Assembly (NCBI GenBank): GCA_036396795.1
Contig: DASWKF010000064.1
Span: forward strand, 1 to 8,543
Length of the DNA: 8,543 nt
Source: JAHEEM01 sp036396795
GTDB lineage: Bacteria; Pseudomonadota; Gammaproteobacteria; Steroidobacterales; Rariloculaceae
Direction of reading: 5' to 3'
Shown here: piece after piece, positions 1 to 7,264 of the stretch
How the letters are laid out: the number at the start of each line of letters is the position of its first letter
Position numbering within the stretch: position 1 is the stretch's first letter
Notes under the pieces: generated by a model
Told to the model about the DNA's origin: nothing
Seen by the model: the letters and a program-made list of their open reading frames with translations, nothing else
Database searches by the model: none
Translations under genes and position numbers: made by a program

Positions 1-241
1 GGTCTTGTTGGCCAGCGCGACGGCCGCCACGTTCGTGTGGCTGCGTTCCTTGAGCCGTGTCGCCCACCGGCTCAAGCGATCATCCTTCCGATGCGCTTGA
101 CTCACTGCCGATCGAGCTCCATGGATCAGAATGCTGCGTAAGTATCGATCGCCCTGCTTGGTGATGCTCATCAATCGGTTCTTGCCACCTGTGCCGTGAT
201 GTCTCGGTGTGAGTCCGATGCTGGCTGCGGCCTGCCGACCC
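1..241 (-). pseudogene. IS110-family transposase, C-terminal fragment
   Basis: The minus strand reads 80 uninterrupted codons whose translation matches the C-terminal (Transposase_20) half of IS110/IS1111-type transposases. It begins GRQAAASIGLTPRHHGTGGK, goes on with an ITKQGDRYLRSILIHGA block, and ends in a VAAVALANK block just before the left window edge. That order and spacing are typical of the family. The recognisable sequence starts exactly where the neighbouring insertion element ends (about 241). Upstream in the same frame lie only a few element-derived codons and a stop, so the N-terminal RuvC-like half is missing and the gene cannot be functional. The remaining 3' end runs off the window. 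The position usually occupied by Ser in the HSTGGK-type motif reads Gly (HGTGGK), which may be another sign of decay. The family assignment is firm; the exact subgroup is not. Confidence 0.82.
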
Positions 242-242
242 C

Positions 243-260
243 TGTGTGTCCCGAAAACTC
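243..260. repeat. Terminal inverted repeat, left end of the insertion sequence
   Basis: Reads TGTGTGTCCCGAAAACTC inward. It matches 16 of 18 bases of the right-hand repeat, with mismatches at positions 5 and 17. It overlaps the transposase stop codon at 259-261, so the gene ends inside the terminal repeat. Confidence 0.85.
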
Positions 261-1287
261 ACGCAGCCTTGGGCAAGTAATAGTGATGAAGCCCGTGAAC
301 CGCCGGGAATTCGGCAATTTCTTTTGTCCCAGCTCGGCGAACTGGCCGTAAATCTGGCGCGTCTCCCTCAAGCGACCGATGCGTGCGCCATTGGTTGTAG
401 TAAGCCGAATAAGTCTCGAGTAAGCGACGCAGATGCCCCTCATTCAATACGACCACGTGATCCAAGATCTCGCGTCGAATGCTCCCGATTAACCTTTCGG
501 CGTATGCGTTCTGCCAAGGAGAAGCTGGGGCCGTCACGACTTCGACGATTCCCAAGGCCCGCGATCTCCGGCGTACCTTTTCGCCATAGATCGCATCGCC
601 GTCCCGCAGCAGATAACGCGGCGCCGTGTCGAATGGAAACGCCTCCACCAACTGCTGCGCCGTCCATTCGGCGGTCGGGTGCTCAGTGATATTGAAATGA
701 AGCACGCGACGGCGTTCATGGCCCAGAATGACCAGAACGAACAGCACCTTCAGCCCCGCTGTCGGCACCACGAAGAAATCCATTGCTGCGAAATCGTGAG
801 CATGCAACTCAAGAAACGTCTTCCAGCCCGGTGAAGTCGGCCGATCATACTTTAGCTGATACTGCTCAACCGTCGACTTCGCGATATCGATCCCAAGTTT
901 CTTGAGCTCCAGGACGATTCGGGGTGAGCCCCAAGTTGGGTTGGCCGACCACATTCGCTGAATTAGCGCACGTAACTCCGGCGGGATCCTCGGTCGCCCG
1001 GGCCTTCGTCCACGGCTGAGATCTCGCCAGTAGTCCCGGAATCGTCTCTTCTGCCACTCGAGCACCGTACGTGGTTGGACGACGAACAATGCCCTCCTCC
1101 ACTGCGGCCACAACCGCGATAGACCGGACCAGAGCAACCGGTCGGCCGGGCGGATCCTGGGTCTGCGCCCTTCTGCTTTATAGAGAGCAAGCTGATGTCG
1201 GAGCGCGGCAACTTCGAGCTGGAGAGACACGCGGGACCGGCAAGTCCCAGCTATGAACGCCATGAGAAATAGGAGCCATCGGGTCAT
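259..1287 (-). CDS. DDE transposase with integrase core domain (IS481/IS3-like)
   Basis: This protein of 342 residues catalyses movement of the element around it. Residues 1-90 are basic and contain leucine-rich helices, followed by a helix-turn-helix-like segment at about 95-150 (GRPRIPPELRALIQRMW, then WGSPRIVLELKKLGI). These probably bind the terminal repeats. The rve integrase core covers about 160-300. Its acidic triad is visible as D170 in AAMDFF, D229 in LLRDGDAIYG and E264 in SPWQNAYAER; the last two are separated by 34 residues, as expected for this superfamily. The C-terminus has the GLHHYY block usual in this group. ATG at 1287 is chosen because an in-frame stop lies four codons upstream at 1299-1297; only a weak GGGA ribosome-binding site precedes it. 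No frameshift or missing catalytic residue was seen, so it looks functional. The symbol is left empty because no named element was recognised. Confidence 0.9.
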   Translation of the reverse strand: MTRWLLFLMAFIAGTCRSRVSLQLEVAALRHQLALYKAEGRRPRIRPADRLLWSGLSRLWPQWRRALFVVQPRTVLEWQKRRFRDYWRDLSRGRRPGRPRIPPELRALIQRMWSANPTWGSPRIVLELKKLGIDIAKSTVEQYQLKYDRPTSPGWKTFLELHAHDFAAMDFFVVPTAGLKVLFVLVILGHERRRVLHFNITEHPTAEWTAQQLVEAFPFDTAPRYLLRDGDAIYGEKVRRRSRALGIVEVVTAPASPWQNAYAERLIGSIRREILDHVVVLNEGHLRRLLETYSAYYNQWRTHRSLEGDAPDLRPVRRAGTKEIAEFPAVHGLHHYYLPKAA

Positions 1288-1326
1288 TCCCGTATGCTAC
1301 GCATCGCTCGTAAACCTTCAAGAAAA

Positions 1327-1914
1327 TCAATCGACACGGGTTTTCGGGACCCACAGCCCCGTGCGATCCAATATGCGTTGTTCCTCGCCCTTCATGCCGA
1401 TCGTCTCGAATACCAGAACGCCGTCCTCCCAATGCCCTATGGATTCCCCGCTGAAGGTCGGCCATATCTCCTCCGGCGGCGGATGGGGGCGCCCGTCCGT
1501 ATGAATTCGGGTGATGCTCGGACCGTCCTCCGTCAGGATCCAGACTTGCTCCGGTCTGACGACGAATTCAATCGCGCCCGGCAGGTTGAAAACCCGAGGG
1601 AACCCGGGCGGGATCCCGCATGTGGTCAAAGGATCGGGAAACTGGCCACGCTGGACCAGTTCGATGTTCGCAAGATACTTCGCCTCCCACTCGGCGCTGT
1701 ATGGGGGATGCTCGCGAACGCCGGCGTCTCCTGCGCGACCGTCCCGAGGCTCGACCGTCGCGCCGTCGAAAATGATAGGCCCGATCATCTGCCACACCCC
1801 CGTCCAGTCTGGAAGGTCATGGTAGGCTGGAGCGGCCTGCTCGGGCGCCGAAGATGTGAGACTCAGGATGGAGGTGAGCGCCAAGGCAATGCCAACAAGG
1901 AGGCGGTGTTGCAC
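1327..1914 (-). pseudogene. Secreted hypothetical protein, 3' end lost to the insertion sequence
   Basis: The 195-codon frame has a signal-peptide-like N-terminus (hydrophobic LLVGIALALTSILSL, about residues 5-19) and then a DLPDWTGVWQM motif. A conserved-looking body follows, with CGIPPGFPR, VVRPEQVWILTE, R-I-H-TDGRPHPPPEE and SGESIGHWEDGVLVFET blocks. I recognise this as a secreted hypothetical family of unknown function that repeats the pattern 'TDGR-HP ... G-S-GHWE-DTLV'. Host sequence stops at about 1356 inside RTGL, where relatives normally continue for some tens of residues. The last nine or so residues (WVPKTRVD and part of the preceding Leu) come from the element's terminal repeat. 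The only start in this frame is GTG at 1914, which has a poor ribosome-binding site. A GGAGGA site serves ATGs at 1934 and 1931 in a frame one base out, so a start-proximal frameshift is also possible. Confidence 0.7.
1338..1355. repeat. Terminal inverted repeat, right end of the insertion sequence
   Basis: Read on the minus strand this is TGTGGGTCCCGAAAACCC, the partner of the repeat at 243-260. It also supplies the foreign last codons of the truncated gene next to it, which read W-V-P-K-T-R before a stop just inside the element. Confidence 0.85.
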
Positions 1915-1928
1915 CGCGAGCGGCCCAG

Positions 1929-1942
1929 CATCATGTCCTCCG
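1929..1942 (-). promoter_or_regulatory. Strong ribosome-binding site with ATGATG, out of frame with the downstream coding sequence
   Basis: The minus strand reads GGAGGACATGATG. GGAGG is 5 bases from the second ATG (1931-1929), an ideal spacing. The frame opened there gives MLGRSR and then garbled sequence to a stop, while the conserved protein is in a neighbouring frame entered at GTG 1914. This suggests that a single base was lost between about 1929 and 1912, or that the GTG is used with weak initiation. Confidence 0.5.
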
Positions 1943-1964
1943 CCTGGTTCGAGTTCGCTGCTTC

Positions 1965-1993
1965 AGTTTAGCTCTCACCGGGGTGCATTGCGA
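1965..1993 (-). promoter_or_regulatory. Weak candidate sigma70-type promoter for the truncated secreted-protein gene
   Basis: On the minus strand, TCGCAA (1993-1988) and TAAACT (1970-1965) are separated by 17 bases. They match 3 of 6 and 4 of 6 consensus positions. The site lies about 30 bases before the GGAGGA/ATGATG start region. Spacing and position are right but the match is poor, so it is only a candidate. Confidence 0.25.
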
Positions 1994-2022
1994 CTGGCTT
2001 CGCCGCTCGGATCAGCTGGATT

Positions 2023-2041
2023 GCCGGCGATGATGGCCGGC
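2023..2041. repeat. GC hairpin in the intergenic gap
   Basis: GCCGGC at 2023-2028 and GCCGGC at 2036-2041 form a perfect 6-base-pair stem with a 7-base loop, about 43 bases downstream of the large barrel gene's stop. No T-run follows on the minus strand, so it is not a convincing intrinsic terminator. It could still be an mRNA 3'-end structure. The rest of the gap 1915-2083 shows nothing else beyond the weak promoter. Confidence 0.3.
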
Positions 2042-2083
2042 GGGATCGGCGGCGTAGGCTACGGCCAACGGAGATGATTCACT

Positions 2084-5000
2084 TCACATCGCGCCCGTCA
2101 TGGTGATGAAGGTGCCCCGATGATCGAAGCTCAGATCCGTTAGATCGTCGGAGAAATCAGTGAAGTTGTAGCCCATGCCGACCTTGATGTGCCTGCCGAG
2201 GTAACGCGAAATCACTATCAGCGCGCCGCTGCGCTTTTCATTGAGATCCGTCATATTGAGCACGCGGCCCTCGACGAGCAATTCCCACTGCTCACGGAAC
2301 TTCCAGTCGGTCCGCAAGATGAACAGTTGCGCACCATTGTCGAAGAATTCCGGATTCTCACGTTCGAGACTGACCTCGCCGATGCGATAGGCGTACTTGC
2401 CTCCGATCGACCAATGCGGCTTGATGTCGTAGGTCAAGTCGAGAGACGCGATTCGGCTCTTTTGGACGAACTCGGCCGAGGTGTTCCGCAGCGTCACTTG
2501 ATCCACGGTCGGCAAGTTATAGAAGTACGTGAGCTTCGCGAGCGCATTGAATCGATCGTGGCGGACGGGCCGGAACCCGTAGCCGAGAACGGCCTCGGTA
2601 TAGCCGCCATCGTAGAACTGGCCTTCGGAGCTTTCGCTCTCCGCATGGTTCAACTTGCCCAGCAAGCGGGAATCGGGCGTCATCTGGAACTTGAAATTGT
2701 TCCTGAACAGCCACGTCGTTCTTGTCGTTATCGCGAGATCCGGCTGCTCGGCCTCGTCCTCGCGGTACTCTATGCCGCTCGACAGCTGCAGCGTATCGAG
2801 CCCGTAACCAACCTGAATGCCTGCCGCGGTGCGGTCGGTCTCCGCGCCGGTCTGTACGTCTCTGAGCGTGCCGATGTCGGTGTTGGCGCCGAAGTTCAGC
2901 CTGTCGTTCGGTGCGAAGTTGATGCCCGTGGAATGCGTGAGCCCCGTCATCGCCTCGTTGTGTTGGTAACGCTCCTCCACAAACACGCTCGTGCTGTCCG
3001 TAAAGCGAGACTTGGCCCCTGCAACGAGTCTGCCTTCGCTACCGCGACTCGAGCGCAAGCCATTGTCCGTACGCTCGTTCTCGAGCGAGTAATTGAGATA
3101 GAGGCTCGTGCGGTCCGAATGAATGTAGCTTGTCCCGACCCTGCCGCCATGACCCAAGTCGCCGTCCGAGACCTCGAGATCGATACCGAGACGATCCGTG
3201 ACCAGGTATTTGCCGCCGACACCGAGACGGCCGTTCTCCTCGCGGTTGCCCGTGGTCTCGAGGGTATCTTGGACGAAGCCGTAGGCACGCCAGCGCGCCA
3301 ACGAATCGTAGCCGACCAGCACCACGGCGTCGCGGCGTTCGCCCTGCTCCTGCGTCAGCGGCACGACCGGTGAGTTGTCGCGCCGCAGATCCTCGCGAAT
3401 ACCGCTGCGCACATCCCAGCGCTCCGTAACCTGCCAGCTAAGGTCCACCTCCGCGGCCTCGGTCTCTAGACTTTGCTCCTGAATGCGCCTGTCGGTCTTG
3501 GCCGTAACGGCCACGCTATCGGTGATGTCCATGGTGAAAGAGCCGCCGGAGTATTGCGTATCGGTCAGCGTTGCGAGACCGGGCGCAGCGTAGCCGGCGT
3601 CGAGCTCCTGGGTGTAGAGCGTGAGCTGCCCGCTCCGTTCTTCGAAGAAATCGGCGAGGCCGACGCTGATGTCGGCGCGCTGCGCTCCCGCGTCCGCGGA
3701 GACGAACGCAAGATCGTCGAGGCCGGAGAAGCCGAAGCCGCCGTCATCGGAGCGCATCGTGCTCGTCAAGAACCCTTCGCTGCGGCCGGTCTGCAGCTTC
3801 AGCCAGGTCTGCTCGCTCTTTCGCAGCGTGAGATCGGTCCCGTCGAGGCTGCTGTCGACGTCGCCCTGCTCGTTAGTATTCGCCGTCAGGCCGACCTTGA
3901 CGTAATCATTGAGCCAGTAGTGAAGCTGGCCTCCGGCCGCAAGCGCATCAAGCTCCTCGAAGCCGGGTGTGTATTCGTATCGAACTACGAGATACGCTTC
4001 GTCGCCATCGAGCGCGCTGCTGCGCACGAGCAGATCTTCGCTGGCGGTCGAGGCCAACGGCTCGGCGAGAAGGATGCGGCCCTGCAGATAGTCGATGTCG
4101 TAGTCGAGCACGGGGCGCAGATGCACGACGCCGGTGACGATGCTCGAAGCCTTGTCGCGGATCTCGATCCGTACGCGCTCGGAGCCCGTCAGAACGTCCT
4201 GCCGGCGCAGGAAATACAGGGAGCCTCCCGTGCCGCGAAACTCCTCGCGACTCGCCACGGTCCCAGGCTCCGCGCCAAACGTATCGACGGCAAGACGCTC
4301 TTCGCCGAAGCTCGTCGAAGCTTGCGACTCGTAGTGCAACATGCCGCCGTAGAGCCCGCGGTCAATCTGAGCGAGCTCGTTATTCATGTAGCCGACCGTG
4401 AAGTTGCCCCACGTGCCGTAGTTCTGGCCTCTGTCGAGTCTGACGAAGAATTTGCCTTGCGTGGGAGCGTCTTCGTGCACAGTACCGTCGTCACCGAAGG
4501 TCGGATAGTGATAGTCGGGGTCGATGCGCCGGAACAGGGAGTCGGGCGACTTGCTCGTGAAGTTGCTGAACAGCTCCTCGAGCGGCCCCTCGCGCGTATC
4601 GGCGCTTGCAGATAGCTTCCATTGCTCGCCGAATCTTCCGTTTGCGTAGAACGCCAACCGCCCGTAGGCCGACTCGTCGATGTCGAACGAGGAGTTGCTG
4701 CCTTGAAGGAGATCGATCGGGCCTCGCGAGTCGTTCGCCGAAAGCGTCAGATCAGCCATACCGACGTAGAACCAGTCGTTTCGCCGAAGCTCGAGGTCCC
4801 GCAGGAACAACTCACCGTTGCCGTCGGGATCGAGAACCGCGACTTCGACCGTGTGCATGCCTGTCGGCAGTATGGTCTCGGCCACGAAGTTCCCGCGCGC
4901 GTCGACGGGCACCTGCTGCCCGGCGACCCAGACCGTATGGTCGGGCGGAATGCTGTTGCCGTGAACCTTGACCGTGCCGCTGCTGAGCGCGATGCCCCGC

Positions 5001-7252
5001 ACCGCGAGCTCGTTCTCGCCATAGCCGCCGAGCAGCGCGCCACCCCTCGCGGTGCCGCCGCCGTGATCCGCTGCGTCGGGCTGCGGCGGCTCGTCGTCGG
5101 CTGGAATCTCGCTGGAGTCGTCGCCGACGGCCTCCTCCGATCGGTCCTCGGCATCTTCCGAGGCCTCGCCGTAGGCCAGCCACAGCGGTTGTGCCGCAGT
5201 TTCGTCGAACGCACCGTCCCGGCCGAAGGCGCGAAGCACGTACTTGAGCTCGCGCACGGGGGCCTGGAACCGATCCGTCGGAGGCCGCCACTCGGCAATT
5301 CCGCCGATATCGATTGCGACGACGTCGATCGGATTGGCGCGCGTCGACTGCTCCCGTTCGAAGATACGCAGCTCGGCACGCTCGATGAAGTGCGCATAGC
5401 TCGTATACATGCTGAATTGAACGGGCGAGCGCGCGGCAAGGGCGTCTGGGGCGCCCGCGAGGGACACCGTCGTCGGCTGTGCCGAAACGCTGAGGCGTGG
5501 ACTCGCACGCAAATTGTCGAAGCCGAACTGGATGTCGGCCTCGTCGAGCGCGACGTCCGTGCACCGCTGAATATCGGCTGAGCTTCTCTCGGGGTCGTCG
5601 ATCGGCTCGCCGTCGACGGTAATACGCATCAAGTTCAAGCCAAATGGATTCTGCGGGCTCAGCTCACGTGTCAGGCGGGTGATATCAACGCCGTCGTAAT
5701 CGTCGAGCTGGGCGAGCTCGTCGTAAACGACCTGGACGACGACGTGAGACGTGTCTCCCTGGATGAATCCCGCATTGACGACGTCGTCCGAGTGCACGTA
5801 GCCGCGCCCCTCGAACTCGGCCTGCTCCGCGGCAAGACCCATCTCCCCGGCGACAACGTCCATCGTGCGTCTTGCGCGCGCCGCCGACAAGCCGATATCG
5901 TCTCCATAGACGAGCGCCGTGCGGCGATCGAGCCGTTCGTTGCTAGTGTAGCCTATGAAGCGCAGCCGGACGTTCGCACGGTCCTGAACGTCGGCCATCG
6001 CGCGCTCGAGCGCGGGAATCAGGCCCGCGGGAACTGCGGGCGTGCCCTCGACGGCCTGCACGGTTTCAATCTCGCCCCAGGGCGGGTCGTAGACTCTCGT
6101 GACGAGCTCCGCGCCCGCGTCGGCGGGGCAGACTTGCGGCTCATCGGGCAATTCCTTGAGCGGATCGTCGTACCAGAACTCGACCTCGACACGGCGATTC
6201 AGGGCGCGGCCCTGCGCCGTCTCGTTGGATCCGAGTGGGCTCTCGGCACCGCGGCCGTCGCTCTCGATTGCGGCCGTCGGAAGATCCAGCGCATCCTGCA
6301 CGGCGAGGGCGACGCGACGGGCGCGCGCTCTGGACAATCCGACATGCGAACCGTAAATGCGCTCGGTGCGGCCCGTCAGCGCCGTGCTGTCCGTGAAGCC
6401 GACGAACTCGACCACGACGTTGCTCCTATCCGCAAGATTTGCAAGCGCCTGCTCGATGCTCGCGATGAAACGGTCGGTGACCTCGACGCCCTCCTCGTCG
6501 TAATGGAGCGGTGCGATCAGGTTTCTGACGCGGGCGCGCCGTGCGTATCCATCCACATAGCTCAGCTTGCATACAGTCTCCATTCTGCAGACTTTGACGC
6601 GCCGCACGTCTCGCTCGACCAGAAACTCCTCGAGCGCGACGCCCTCCTCCACCTCGTCGTACCAGATCTCGACCTCGACGCGGCGGTTCTGTGCCCGGCC
6701 TTCCGGAGTATCGTTGCTTGCAACCGGCATGGCGTCGCCGGCCCACTCGTAGGAGATCGCCTCCGGCGGCAGTTGGAGCTCGCGCTGCAGGAACTCGGCC
6801 ACCTCGCCCGCACGCTCGCGAGACAGGCCCTCGTTGTCTCCGAAGATCGCGGCGAGCTGGAGAGAGAGCGCTTGGGTGTCCGCGTGACCGACGAGATGCA
6901 GGCGCACGTTCCGGCGGTCCTGCATTCCGGCAAGAATTTCGCGCAGTTCCGCGACGGTGCTGTCCGGAATGTCGGCGATCCCCGAGGCAAAATGAATCGG
7001 CGGCACGAGATCCGTGAGCTTGACCGTCTCGAGCACCTCGGTGGCAACCTCCTGCGTCTCGAGGCTGTCGCTCTGCTCGGCGTCGACATACTCGGCGTCA
7101 TGCACCCACTCGGCAAGCGGTTCGTCGCTGGGAAGATGACGCTCAGTGGACTCGCCGATAGGCATCCCACCGATCGTCTGCGCGAGCACGGGACGCGACA
7201 GGAGCGTCGCAAGCAGCGGCACGAACCAGACGGGTCTAATCTTCGCGCTCAT
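2084..7252 (-). CDS. Outer-membrane beta-barrel protein with three N-terminal OmpA-like domains
   Basis: This protein has 1722 residues. The start is ATG 7252: it has GGAGGA six bases upstream and opens a clear signal peptide (residues 1-24, ending PVLA before QTIGG). An in-frame ATG at 7357 would only add a basic, non-signal extension inside the upstream gene. Three OmpA-like domains follow, at about 85-200, 245-365 and 405-515. In the first two the peptidoglycan-contacting Asp and Arg are present (D125/R147, D288/R310), along with the NRRVEVE tail; the third is divergent. Then come a beta-rich region (about 535-695), an acidic linker (697-730), an Ig-like domain (about 745-820) and a long barrel (about 825-1722) of alternating aromatic/polar strands such as GRLAFYANGRFG and LIVISRYLGRHIKVGMGYNF. 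It probably sits in the outer membrane with the OmpA domains gripping periplasmic peptidoglycan. The C-terminus is TGAM, without the usual final aromatic. Its ATG overlaps the upstream stop (ATGA), so the two proteins probably act together. Transport, adhesin or secretion roles are all possible; its substrate is unknown. Confidence 0.85.
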   Translation of the reverse strand: MSAKIRPVWFVPLLATLLSRPVLAQTIGGMPIGESTERHLPSDEPLAEWVHDAEYVDAEQSDSLETQEVATEVLETVKLTDLVPPIHFASGIADIPDSTVAELREILAGMQDRRNVRLHLVGHADTQALSLQLAAIFGDNEGLSRERAGEVAEFLQRELQLPPEAISYEWAGDAMPVASNDTPEGRAQNRRVEVEIWYDEVEEGVALEEFLVERDVRRVKVCRMETVCKLSYVDGYARRARVRNLIAPLHYDEEGVEVTDRFIASIEQALANLADRSNVVVEFVGFTDSTALTGRTERIYGSHVGLSRARARRVALAVQDALDLPTAAIESDGRGAESPLGSNETAQGRALNRRVEVEFWYDDPLKELPDEPQVCPADAGAELVTRVYDPPWGEIETVQAVEGTPAVPAGLIPALERAMADVQDRANVRLRFIGYTSNERLDRRTALVYGDDIGLSAARARRTMDVVAGEMGLAAEQAEFEGRGYVHSDDVVNAGFIQGDTSHVVVQVVYDELAQLDDYDGVDITRLTRELSPQNPFGLNLMRITVDGEPIDDPERSSADIQRCTDVALDEADIQFGFDNLRASPRLSVSAQPTTVSLAGAPDALAARSPVQFSMYTSYAHFIERAELRIFEREQSTRANPIDVVAIDIGGIAEWRPPTDRFQAPVRELKYVLRAFGRDGAFDETAAQPLWLAYGEASEDAEDRSEEAVGDDSSEIPADDEPPQPDAADHGGGTARGGALLGGYGENELAVRGIALSSGTVKVHGNSIPPDHTVWVAGQQVPVDARGNFVAETILPTGMHTVEVAVLDPDGNGELFLRDLELRRNDWFYVGMADLTLSANDSRGPIDLLQGSNSSFDIDESAYGRLAFYANGRFGEQWKLSASADTREGPLEELFSNFTSKSPDSLFRRIDPDYHYPTFGDDGTVHEDAPTQGKFFVRLDRGQNYGTWGNFTVGYMNNELAQIDRGLYGGMLHYESQASTSFGEERLAVDTFGAEPGTVASREEFRGTGGSLYFLRRQDVLTGSERVRIEIRDKASSIVTGVVHLRPVLDYDIDYLQGRILLAEPLASTASEDLLVRSSALDGDEAYLVVRYEYTPGFEELDALAAGGQLHYWLNDYVKVGLTANTNEQGDVDSSLDGTDLTLRKSEQTWLKLQTGRSEGFLTSTMRSDDGGFGFSGLDDLAFVSADAGAQRADISVGLADFFEERSGQLTLYTQELDAGYAAPGLATLTDTQYSGGSFTMDITDSVAVTAKTDRRIQEQSLETEAAEVDLSWQVTERWDVRSGIREDLRRDNSPVVPLTQEQGERRDAVVLVGYDSLARWRAYGFVQDTLETTGNREENGRLGVGGKYLVTDRLGIDLEVSDGDLGHGGRVGTSYIHSDRTSLYLNYSLENERTDNGLRSSRGSEGRLVAGAKSRFTDSTSVFVEERYQHNEAMTGLTHSTGINFAPNDRLNFGANTDIGTLRDVQTGAETDRTAAGIQVGYGLDTLQLSSGIEYREDEAEQPDLAITTRTTWLFRNNFKFQMTPDSRLLGKLNHAESESSEGQFYDGGYTEAVLGYGFRPVRHDRFNALAKLTYFYNLPTVDQVTLRNTSAEFVQKSRIASLDLTYDIKPHWSIGGKYAYRIGEVSLERENPEFFDNGAQLFILRTDWKFREQWELLVEGRVLNMTDLNEKRSGALIVISRYLGRHIKVGMGYNFTDFSDDLTDLSFDHRGTFITMTGAM
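6165..6200. repeat. Direct repeat copy 1 (second OmpA-like domain, NRRVEVE coding)
   Basis: This 36-base stretch matches 33 of 36 bases of 6654-6689, 489 bases (163 codons) away and in the same frame. It encodes the NRRVEVEFWYDD end of the second OmpA-like domain. It marks an internal duplication of the domain within the barrel gene. Confidence 0.75.
6654..6689. repeat. Direct repeat copy 2 (first OmpA-like domain, NRRVEVE coding)
   Basis: Partner of the repeat at 6165-6200, encoding NRRVEVEIWYDE at the end of the first OmpA-like domain. Similarity at the DNA level is much higher here than over the rest of the two domains. Confidence 0.75.
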
Positions 7253-7264
7253 CGTTCCTCCGAC
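7249..7264 (-). promoter_or_regulatory. ATGA stop-start overlap with Shine-Dalgarno GGAGGA (translational coupling)
   Basis: The minus strand reads GGAGGAACGATGA. The stop TGA of the upstream DUF11 gene (7251-7249) overlaps the ATG (7252-7250) of the barrel gene. The ribosome-binding site lies within the last codons of the upstream gene. This fixes the barrel gene's start and indicates that the two genes are read from one mRNA with coupled translation. Confidence 0.85.

Larger units (their letters stand above)
242..1356 (-). mobile_element. Complete insertion sequence, about 1.1 kb, IS481/IS3-like, single transposase gene
   Basis: An 18-base inverted repeat pair (16 of 18 matching) bounds one transposase gene. 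The left copy starts TGTGTGTCCCGAAAAC at 243; the right copy, read inward from 1355, starts TGTGGGTCCCGAAAAC. One further outer base pair (C at 242, G at 1356) also matches. With those limits the flanks carry a possible 3-base duplication, CCC at 239-241 and at 1357-1359. Because both flanks are C-rich, this duplication is weak evidence. Length, one ORF and TGT ends fit IS481-like elements; the transposase belongs to the integrase-core group often seen in Acidobacteria and Proteobacteria. The element separates an IS110 fragment from the truncated gene at 1356-1914, which do not belong together. The gene is intact and both ends are present, so the element could still be mobile. Confidence 0.85.

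Noticed and set aside
80..262. Minus-strand 60-codon frame across the element/IS110 junction
   Set aside because: The IS110-like protein is read in a different frame; this one is a shadow that begins in the terminal repeat.
246..689. Plus-strand frame of 147 codons overlapping the transposase
   Set aside because: It lies antisense to the intact transposase with its catalytic triad and has no recognisable motif.
1294..1971. Plus-strand frame of 225 codons over the truncated secreted-protein gene
   Set aside because: It is antisense to a frame with a signal peptide and family motifs; its own translation shows no domain pattern.
2023..2041. Intrinsic terminator after the barrel gene
   Set aside because: There is a 6-base-pair GC stem but no T-run on the minus strand, so it is kept only as a hairpin.
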